Assembly (NCBI GenBank): GCA_037903475.1
Contig: JBAJFG010000172.1
Location: 3,650,001 to 3,714,000, forward strand
Reading direction: 5' to 3'
Origin: Ancylostoma caninum
Lineage: Eukaryota; Nematoda; Chromadorea; Rhabditida; Ancylostomatidae
Length of the DNA stretch: 64,000 nt
In this document: positions 55,640 through 64,000 of the stretch, piece after piece
Position numbering within the stretch: the stretch's first letter is position 1
Layout: every line of letters starts with the position of its first letter
Position numbers and translations under genes: made by a program
The notes under the pieces: generated by a model
Told to the model about the DNA's origin: nothing
Databases searched by the model: none
Seen by the model: the letters and a program-made list of their open reading frames with translations, nothing else

Positions 55640-55890
55640 TTTGATAACTGTGCAGGACGAACGCAGCCCGAACGGCGTAATGGTTCGGTTAGAAACCCTA
55701 GCAGAAGCGGTTGCCAGTTGCTGCCATCCTCCCCTCGATTGCTGCTCAATCTGTCGGCCCTTTAGCAGCAATTGCTGATGGACGGCAACAATCAAGGGGA
55801 GAATGGCAACAACTGGCAACCGTTGCTGCTAGGGTTTCTAACCGAACCATTACCCCGTTCGGGCTGCGTTCATGCTGCACAGTTATCAGA
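55640..55890. mobile_element. MITE family 3, copy 3
   Basis: TTGATAACTGTGCAGGACG and GAACGGCGTAATGGTTCGG on the left face CCGAACCATTACCCCGTTC and CATGCTGCACAGTTATCAGA on the right. The inner arms carry TAGCAGCAATTGCTGATGG. Confidence 0.88.
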
Positions 55891-57128
55891 GTTGTTATTG
55901 TTTCTGTTCCTTTTTACACATTTAACATTTAACATCTATTGACACGCGGTTAGGCGTGTACGAAAGAAAAAAAAACGGATAAAAAAAATAAAACCAGTGG
56001 ATTAGAGCGACAACTGTGCATCAGATTACGTGGATGAGTGAGAAAGCAACGAACACAGACATATTTTTTGACATATTGTTTTACATATTTTCTCATACAA
56101 ATAGACAGTGACGTTTTCGTGTTTTCCATTATCATAAAAACCATGCATGTCATCAGTCATGGCGCCTAGTTTCATGACGTGAAATCAGAAATGATCAATT
56201 TTCCATGAAACCCAGTTTCATTCTCGTCACTTGTTTGCGCTCGATTTCGTGTCATAACCTAGGTAAATCCAGGGTAGCAGGGAGTTTTGCCAGGATTCTC
56301 GCCTGGTAACCTAATTTTCGCTTAATCCACACGTCCAACGCCCAATTTCGGCAGTTCACTCGGGCTGTAGATAAGCGAGAATGATTTCGTTCTCACGATG
56401 GATAGCATATGCCTTACCAGTTTGCGGCTGGTTTGCTTATCCCCCCGCGACTGGTCTTCGCCCCTTTCGTCCCACCCTCGTATATCTCGAGAGCGCCGCT
56501 CTTAACTGTTTTCTTATTCTGGTAATCAAAGCCAATTGGCGCGACCACCTGCTCTTAGCTCCTTGTTCTTTGTCATTGCATAGTTACTCTAAAAACCTTA
56601 GTAACCGATGTGAAAGGATCCGGGGAAGGGAGGGGGGGGGGGGGGAGGAAGGTGAAGGCGAGGTCCCAGATGGCTCGTGTAAATGAGCTTAAGCTGTTAT
56701 TTAGACTTCGTTTCTAGGATGTTCCCGAACAAAATTACTGGTGAAATTGCTAGTTTTATACTTTTTTTTATTGGTCCCAGGGTTTATGATTTCAAGATAA
56801 TGGAGCTTTTTTCCACGAAATCCAGCTTAATCAGTTAATACAGACGCTCTCTCGGATGTTTCCAAAAGCGAAAACAGAATGGGGAGGGAGGAGGGGTGAG
56901 GCACTTGGTGAGGTAGATAACCAGGAATTCACACTCGTTAAGACACGTTAAAATACATTTTCACAGCCTTAGGTCATGTCAAGTAAAAACACGATTCTTC
57001 CCGTTTTACTACATGTTTTTCACAACTGAACAGATAAAAACGTGTCTTTTCTTGTTTTGACAACATCTGCACCATCTCGCTTACCCGTAAAAAACTGTGA
57101 ATTATAAGGAAGATTGTTAGAAGAGTTA
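55891..57128. other. Intergenic
   Basis: A poly-G run lies at 56631-56644. No coding chain seen. Confidence 0.4.
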
Positions 57129-57244
57129 TATGCCTGTTCTACACGTTCTGACTTGCTAGCTGACATGTCCACAACGCTCTAACTTGTTAGCTGTCTTAGT
57201 TACCTAAAATGCAAACAAGTCAGAACGTGTAGGACAGGTCATAT
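57129..57244. mobile_element. 116-bp MITE upstream of DUF229 gene B
   Basis: TATGCCTGTTCTACACGTTC and TGACTTG on the left mirror CAAGTCA and GAACGTGTAGGACAGGTCATA on the right (word boundaries given separately). It ends about 195 bases before the start codon of gene B. Confidence 0.8.
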
Positions 57245-57439
57245 TATCGACTAATCCATCCCAAGTGCCCCCCCCCCCAAACTCCATTTTATCCTTTCTC
57301 AAAACTCGGGATATTTATAGCTTTTATTCGGAATTCGCCCTAACCTATGTACCCATGTTACAGCCTATGTAGCTCCTGAAATCCATGGTGAGTTCGAAAA
57401 TTCTATAGTTCACGTAATTCAACCACCGCCATTCCAGAA

Positions 57440-60400
57440 ATGTCCGCGCCCCGTCTACTCATCTGTGGTGGCCTCACTGTTGGTACATTGTTATGGTTTT
57501 CCGGGTCTATAGACGAATTCAGGGCGGGTGGATCGACGGACTACGTAGCCGGCGAGAGCTCTACCTACGCCAGCTTGGGTAAGGATGTTTTAGAACCTAA
57601 GAATAACGACAATAAAAGGTCTTCAACAGTTTTTTAGAAATGTTATCATTCATTTTTCCTTTTTTTTTTGATTTTTTTATTCTTGAAGATGACGCAACTG
57701 AGAGACCAGTAGCCAAGTCGAACCCCTTCGATATATGCATATTGCCGGAATACGATCCATGGGATGAGGAGATAGTACAGGTGAGTAGAGACTTGGTTTG
57801 AGACTGACTTCATGTCACTTTAGTGTTACTATTCCTAAAAGTTATAAAATGGGTTTTGCAACCATTTTATCTACACCATTTCGCACTTTTTGTTTTTGTT
57901 GATTTTTAATCTGTTCAACTGAATACGATAGATGAAATTTTTTTAAAAGTTGGATCTACTCAATGAACTCCACAAAACGACGAAAGAGTTTCTCTGAAAA
58001 AATATATCAAATCCAGAAAAGTACTTGGAATAGGAGATTATCCAAAGTTTCAAAGTAAACATGATGCGACCAAATCAGAAACAACACGACGTACCGGATC
58101 TTCTGCCGAAAAACGAGAAAATAAAATAAATGAAGGTCGACCAGGTGGGCGGAGCGTACCCGTAAGGGGTGGAGCTTACCTGAAACCAGTCTGAGCTATT
58201 CTACCTATCCCTTATTTACCCTGTCCGTGAACGAACAAAATTCACTTGAATAGATTAAGTTATAGTAACCAGCCAATCAACGAGGGTTAACGTGATTGGT
58301 TATGATATAGACCACGTAATGTTAAGAGACGCAGGACGCGAAAGTTATTTTGCTAATGCAGAACTGGTCAGCTTAACCTTTTGCCAAAATTAGGCCGAGG
58401 TGCATACCTGCAGACAGGGATGCAAATAGCAAATGTTCACAAGTGTTACTTTGATATTGCCGAAAAAAGACGCGGCAAGCACATCTACTATATTTAGTAC
58501 GTCAATCAAGACTACGATCCACTGAAGAACTGTAACCACAAGTTCAAACCGATGACAACGCTCAAAAATGGCATCGTCACCGTAAACGCGAAGAATGTCA
58601 CGTGTAGAGGGAGGTAAGGAATTACTCCGTCAAGAGGTAATTGTTGGATAGGTTTTTCTGCAATTTAAATTGGAATGGATTCTCCCTGTTCCGCGACGGA
58701 GTGACGAATTTTCAGGTGTTTGACTCGGCGCAGTGATTTTGCGAACAATATTGGTCGATGGGTGAACGTTGACGAGGCTGATTTCGAATGCGAAATCGTG
58801 GAGACGTTGTGCTCAAACGCGAAAGGAAGGGATGTCTACCAGATGGTGCACGCGCAAATAATCGAAAAGTAGGCATTACTAATTGTCTTTACGCATGGAA
58901 AATTTTTGAGCGCGCCTAGCATGCGACGCGTGCGCGGCGCGTCCCTCTCGTGGCAGCGGTCCCCAGTCGTTCGTCGGATTCTTGGCCCAGGTGAGTGTTT
59001 TTCTTTCATTTTTTCTTTAATTGAAGTTTATCTGAAGCTATGAGGCCTGTGGCCGACCAATATCGACCGAACAGCCTGACATGCCTCATATTTTGCACGT
59101 TTTCCCCATGCATGTCCCAAATGCTTGTTTTTATTGTTTTTATAAGGCATGCGGGGCCCTTCGGTCGACATCGGTCAGCCACAGGCCTCACACCTCCAGA
59201 TAAACGTTAATCAAAGAAAAAAAAATGAAGGAAAAACACTCATCGCGCCAAAAATCTGACGAACCACGGGGACCGCTGCCGCAAGAGGGCCGCTCCGCGC
59301 ATGCGCTCCTTGCTGGGCGCGCTCGAAAATTTTCGCCGATTGCGCATAAGGACTTTACGAAAAACAACGGATTGTCATTTTGACACTGCTGCATTGTTGA
59401 TTTACTAGTTTAACAACTCAACTAACAACCATGATTTCTGTCTTTTTTTTTCTTTTCTCTGGTCCAATGTATCGTTTGGTAATTCTGTGAATACTCAGGA
59501 ACGATACGAAGTTGTACAAGGAAAGGAGTAGGAGTAAAAACTACCACAATGTCTACGTCATACTGCTCGACTCCATAGCATCTACACAGGGAACTAGGTA
59601 TAGAAACTTCCTTACTTCATTTCCAGATTTAATTGTTGGTACAATGAGCGTCGGTGTGGGTGCGCTTTTTGCGGACTTGGGAGACGCGCCGCGCGACCGC
59701 GCCGCTTGCGGAAACCGTGATAGCAAACCACAGGGTATCGTCGATCGTTAGTTGGTTTTCTTGATAGTTGACATCAAAGAGCAAAAAAACTACCAAAAAA
59801 AAACCCTAATTTGCGACTATGGCGGCGATTCCAGCGCAAGCGGCGCGGCTGCAACGCGTGCTTCCAAAGTCCGCAAAAAACACACTTCCATCGACGTTTA
59901 CTGTACACAATTATTTGAAATTCATAGCATGGAAATTTCGACGGTGGGTCTTTTGATTTTTTTCTTTGGATAAAAACTTCTAAACATCGATCAGGAGTAA
60001 TTCAACGATACATAGGTACCAGTGGCGGACGAAGAAAGTGGGCGGGAGGGGGGGGGGCGTGGGAAAAAAAGGTGGGGTCTCAGCCGCTTTGGGGACCCAG
60101 ATGGAAAATAAAATTAATAAAAATATTAATTATGATAATAAATAATAAATAAAAATTATATTAGAAATAATAATAAAAATGAACAATTATAAATAAACTA
60201 ATACAAGATTTCTATTTGTATTGTAAAGTAATTTCGAAAATCCCCCCCCCCCTTTGTGTCCGCCACTGATGGGTACGTACATTCCAGGAATCTGCCACAA
60301 ACAATGCACTTCTTTGAAAAATCCATGGAAGCCGTTTCTTTTCCACATATTAACAAGGTCGGGCTCAACAGTCGTCCAAACGGCGTGGCGTTGTGGTTTG

Positions 60401-62659
60401 GTAAGTAGCATGAGGACGTTTGTCTTTTATAATACTGATCAAACGCGAAAGTTCAGGGAAAAGCATGGAGAAAGTCGACCGGAAGCTCTTCGGTCTTCCT
60501 GATATTGAGCCGGATTGGAGTTACAACTACTTCTGTACGAGATACGTCGATAACGAGACGTTCTTAATGAGAGAGTTTTCAGAGCGAGGGTATAAGGTGA
60601 GATTTGATGGAATGTCACCTCTTCTCACGGCTCCTGCTTTTGCCCAGCTGATTTGTCGCGCCGCGTAGATGCTGCGACGCGGCAGGCCAGACAGACGGTA
60701 CTCTGCGGTGCAATAGTGACTGACGTCAATATCACTTTTTACAGACACTACTGGCTGAGGACTGGAGTCGAGGAACTCTTAATTGGCCAACATGTAAAGG
60801 ATTCAAAAAACAGCCGACTGATCATTACATGAGGTCAGCCGTCTAAACCTTAATTATTTTTTGCTAATTTGTTCTGAAAGAACCAGTCGATTTCAGGCCT
60901 TTCCAACTTGCTCTCGAGAAGAATGTATCTAAATTGTTGGAACGTACCTACAACAAGGCGAACTGTATCGAACAACATCAAGATATTCTTCGTTATCTAG
61001 AAGATTTCATAAATTCCTATAAGGGTGAGAATTCGTGATTTCAGAATTGCTTGAAGTTTCACTGTCAGATATCTTGGTTACAATGTTTATGGTTTCCTTC
61101 CAAGGAATTCCAAAATTCGGTTGGATATGGCTCTCACTACTTGGTCATGATCACGAGAGCGGTGTGATCCACGCAGATCCTGACTTTCAACGCTTCCTTC
61201 TCCACAATAAGAAGAAGGTAAGATTAGTCGTACTCCATAAATTGATTCCTACTCATTAGGGACTCTGAAGCCATCATCTCGAATTGATTCGAGGAATTCT
61301 GGAAATTTCTCATAAAACTCATAAATTTTGCAGCCGCTTCACAATTTCGTTGCGTGCGGAGGCACAGCGGTCCATAGCGCGCGGTCGCGTCGCGGCTAGG
61401 GCAGTGGAGAAGTATGGACCGATAGCAAATGAAGAGGTGAGCGGGACGTGCTCTCTTCTTATTTTAGCCGCCACGCGACCGCGCACGTGACGCTTGGCAC
61501 GTTAGCCTAGCATCAGTAGAATTGAAAATTTTCTGTCATATATCCGAATATTCGAACAATTAGATTCTGAAATTTTTTGACTATCCGAGTATCCAACTAA
61601 TCGAGTAAGTTCGAAATTGAATTTGAAGGTTGAAGTCTGGCATTCTTTTTTGAATTACTCGAACACTCGAACGACGGAAACTTCGAATTATTCGAATAAT
61701 CGTTCGCATACAGTCTATTTCAAAGATCATGCAGACTGAATGAGATTCTGCAATTTTGAAGTCCTCTACAGAGGCTCATTTCTAGAAGAAGACTTTCTGA
61801 AAAAAAAACTGCAAATCCTGAGATAAATCCTCAACTTACCTTCATAACTGTGAACTCTTCAATGATTTAGCTCGACGATTCCTTCGTCATTATCCTCGGA
61901 GATCATGGATTGCGCGGAGGCAGGGTCAGTTTACCCAACCTTACTTATTTCGTAATAGTTATTAAAAGTCTTCTGATTTATTAAGTTCCAGGTTACCCAT
62001 ACGAAGCTTGGAAGTCTGGAAATGAATAACCCCATGTTTTCAATTTCTGTGCCGAAGAAACTGCGAAAAAGTACAGACATACTCTCGATTCTACGGGAGA
62101 ATTCTGCTCGTCTGCAAACACACTACGACATCCGTGCCACTTTGCTTGATATCCTTAAGGTTCGGTCATTTCACTGTTATTTTATTCCCATCCCGATTCA
62201 CTTTTAGTTTCTTTATGTTTCACGCTGCAACGTAATGACATTTCAGTACCAGCCGAGTTCAAATTTCACCGACCGTAGCTATGTGGCATTCAATGGCGAG
62301 TACGGTACATCTCTGTTGAGAACTCAGCCTAGTGTGGAAAGGACATGCAAGAACTTACCCATACCGATCTCTTATTGCACATGTCAATATCCTCTAAAGC
62401 AAGTCAAAAGGTAAGTTTTTTTTCTTATCGTGGCGATAGGGAGCTGTTAACGTTAACGCTGAACTAAATTTGAGGGAGGCGGGGGGGGGGGGGGGGGGGG
62501 GTGGAGCGTTATAGGTGGAGTGGGCGGCGCTGAAGGGTCATGCAATTGGCAATTGGTAGATTGGGTGAACCGACCAGTCGTAGAACTTGGCCGCAGCCCT
62601 TTTCCAGGTACAACGCGCCACACTCAGAAGAGAGAGAGGGAGAGAGAGGGAGAGGGAGG

Positions 62660-62723
<64 letters not shown>

Positions 62724-63005
62724 ATAACACTAGTGGTGACACTCAAGAATGTCATAGCATCAGAAGTAATGGAAAGGTACAATTTTCTAATGAAAAGAAG
62801 TCATTTGTTGACGTTTTTTTCACATGCAACATCTAAAGATTCCGTGAAGATTTAAGAAATTCTTCATTACGATTTTTCATCTGTGAGGCCCATCGCAACA
62901 ATTTTGCATGCCTCCTGGAGATTCGCTCTCTCCCAATACACAGGGGGACAGTGCAATAGCGAACCTAAAACGAATAATTTTGATTTTATAATTACCCTTT
63001 TTGAC
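57440..63005 (+). CDS. DUF229 (sulfatase-like fold) protein, gene B, C-terminus degraded or incomplete
   Basis: Fourteen exons: 57440-57578, 57689-57780, 58498-58613, 58716-58868, 59499-59597, 60288-60400, 60457-60596, 60745-60833, 60897-61024, 61105-61217, 61871-61924, 61992-62159, 62247-62410 and 62888-63005. Sizes and phases of exons 2-13 equal gene A exactly. Signal anchor LLICGGLTVGTLLWFSG, then CILPEYDPWDE, YVILLDSIASTQ, LPQTMHFFEKSM, HDHESGVIHAD and VIILGDHGLRGG. Exon 1 uses a different donor from gene A. Exon 14 keeps PIA and a Cys but little else. Beyond it, 63150-63236 resembles A's exon 15 (ELTSSYRI against ELTKTYRI) but in a shifted frame, and the C...CHC end was not found before the window edge. 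The catalytic core looks intact. Confidence 0.88.
58897..59340. mobile_element. ~440-bp long-arm fold-back in DUF229-B intron 4
   Basis: AAAATTTTTGAGCGCGC at the left and GCGCGCTCGAAAATTTT at the right begin arms of about 150 bp that include CGGTCCCC, GAGTGTTTTTCTTTCATTTT and TTTATCTG with their complements. An inner pair GAGGCCTGTGGC / GCCACAGGCCTC continues the fold. Confidence 0.88.
59640..59910. mobile_element. MITE family 2, copy 2 (DUF229-B intron 5)
   Basis: TACAATGAGCGTCGGTG and TTTTTGCGGACTTGGGAG on the left face CCAAAGTCCGCAAAAAA and CATCGACGTTTACTGTA on the right; arms of about 90 bp. Confidence 0.82.
60020..60268. mobile_element. CAGTGGCGGAC-type DNA transposon, short copy (DUF229-B intron 5)
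   Basis: CAGTGGCGGACGAAG on the left and CTTTGTGTCCGCCACTG on the right. Inside are a G-run, GGTGGGGTCTCAGCCGC, a TA-rich core and a C-run. It ends about 20 bases before exon 6. Confidence 0.85.
60640..60740. repeat. CG-rich fold-back fragment (DUF229-B intron 7)
   Basis: TTGTCGCGCCGCGTAGATGC and GCGACGCGGCAGGCCAGAC are imperfectly inverted; related in wording to the repeats at 19080 and 46895. Confidence 0.5.
61376..61486 (+). other. Conserved intronic hairpin in DUF229-B intron 10
   Basis: GCGCGGTCGCGTCGCGGCTA (61379) pairs with TAGCCGCCACGCGACCGCGC (61465). Same position and arrangement as 46408-46512 of gene A, again flanking GAAGAG|GTGAG. Confidence 0.65.
62480..62501. repeat. Poly-G run
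   Basis: A G homopolymer of about 22 bases in DUF229-B intron 13; prone to sequencing error. Confidence 0.85.
62630..62722. repeat. (GA)n microsatellite
   Basis: AG dinucleotides over about 90 bases with GGG interruptions on the left; the last 60 are pure. Reading frames through it give Arg-Glu runs with no meaning. Confidence 0.95.
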
Positions 63006-63825
63006 GTATTATTCCAAGTTCAAGGAACGTATTCTGGCGAATATGCATTTCTATGCCCTTCTTGTGTGTTCCTTCACAGATATTCACGAGCCTCCATAGA
63101 TGGAAATGCTATTTGAGAAGGTCCAGGCGAAATTTAATAACACCACATGCACGCAAGCCTTTCACGAGAGCTAACGTCATCATATCGAATCTGCATTCCA
63201 CGGTGCACCTCAGCGTTCCTAGTTCCATTTCAGGGTGAAAAAGTATTGTTTTTCACATGCCGCATTGAAAAAAACTTCATAGCGGGGAAAAGTAATAAAT
63301 TGGACTGGTATTAGGGTTATACCATCTTCTACTTCCGCTCACGTCGTCGGTTTTAATAAGATAAATGATAATTTTAGTGCTAATAAATCCTCCATGTTGA
63401 AGACTATAAAAAAGGTAACGACGCCGACCAGGGTGGCGCCCTCCAATAGCAGCGGAATTATTTAGAGCATAAACGCTGGCAGGAGCTTGATGATATTTCT
63501 GGAGCGGGACTGTGTAGATCAGGACTATGCGTTACAGACATTTCAAATTTCGTTAATCCGTTACGTTACAGAAAAACTGTCGTTGCGCATTAATACGTTA
63601 ATTCAGCACATTAATAACGCACAGCCCTGGTTCAGAAGTCTATTTTCTCTGGCGTAGTCTTAGCTTCCTTAAATTGACGTATCAGCTGGTTTTTATTCCT
63701 TGAAGGAGGCACTGATAAGAGAAAGGATCGTGTCGCTGAAGCAGGCGTGTGGCAACTCAAAAAATCCAAAACTAAGCACGACCAGTCCTAACAGCCAAAA
63801 GGGTAGAGGAGGAGAACATTCACTG
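63006..63825 (+). other. Possible DUF229-B 3' remnants
   Basis: Contains the exon 15-like stretch 63150-63236 and an in-frame run from 63707 (EALIRERIVSLKQACGNSK) that does not match the C-terminus of gene A. No secure last exon. Confidence 0.3.
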
Positions 63826-64000
63826 GGCGTCAATAGGGGTCGCGTTTTTTCGCGGCCTCGAACAGCACGCCACGCGACCGCGCCGCTCACGATGGAATTG
63901 TCGCAGCAGTGGCAGATGGCAGAATCAGGATTTTCTTCGTCTTATAGTTTGTTATCCTGGAGAGAATTCCAGCGCTAGCGGCGCAGTTGTGCCGCGTGCT
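63826..64000. mobile_element. MITE family 2, copy 3, cut by window edge
   Basis: CACTGGGCGTCAATAGGGG, TTTTTTCGCGGCCTCGAAC and CACGCGACCGCGCCGCTC resemble the left arm at 59640. GAGAATTCCAGCGCTAGCGG resembles the start of its right arm. Confidence 0.65.

Noticed and set aside
62520..62855. Arg-Glu-rich and Leu-Ser-rich frames
   Set aside because: Direct translation of the (GA)n microsatellite.

Overview
This is a window of nuclear DNA from a nematode, most probably a clade V strongylid such as a hookworm. The genes are split by many small GT-AG introns, and they belong to families that are expanded in clade V nematodes: a glycosyltransferase-92 (GT92) gene, two Srt-class chemoreceptors and two DUF229 (sulfatase-like fold) genes. 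Species was not determined; the assignment is inference from gene families and intron style. Much of the window is repeats: GC-rich fold-back MITEs, a tRNA-derived SINE, two minisatellite-bearing elements with Helitron ends, and a retrotransposon fragment.

Layout. 1-1316 is a 110-bp minisatellite. 2232-4843 (+) is a GT92 gene, possibly missing one exon. 4.8-18.5 kb shows no gene; it holds MITEs and a TTAA-flanked element with about 70-bp inverted repeats that carries a dimeric tRNA-derived SINE. 18.5-25.6 kb (+) holds two Srt receptor genes with a relic first exon between them. 27.0 kb has a reverse transcriptase fragment. 28.1-29.8 kb and 38.6-39.9 kb (-) are two paralogous secreted His/Cys-rich proteins that I cannot match to a named family. 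31.06-36.33 kb is a head-to-tail pair of non-autonomous elements with Helitron-type ends, each filled by a 49/50-bp minisatellite. 36.5-37.4 kb (-) and 41.3 kb (+) hold a three-member family of very small proteins with a shared promoter. 42.8-49.3 kb and 57.4-63.0 kb (+) are two tandem DUF229 genes with matching exon phases. Between them, 54.0-54.8 kb (-) encodes a predicted small secreted Cys-containing protein.

How the genes relate. Three sets are local duplications (Srt pair, His/Cys-rich pair, DUF229 pair), each with one apparently intact member and one showing divergence or decay. The 28-41.5 kb block looks most like undescribed biology: secreted His/Cys-rich proteins with strong TATA boxes are interleaved with small single-pass membrane proteins and a Helitron pair. 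Gene models were assembled by hand from splice sites and codon phase, so exon edges may be off by a few bases, and nothing was checked against a database.
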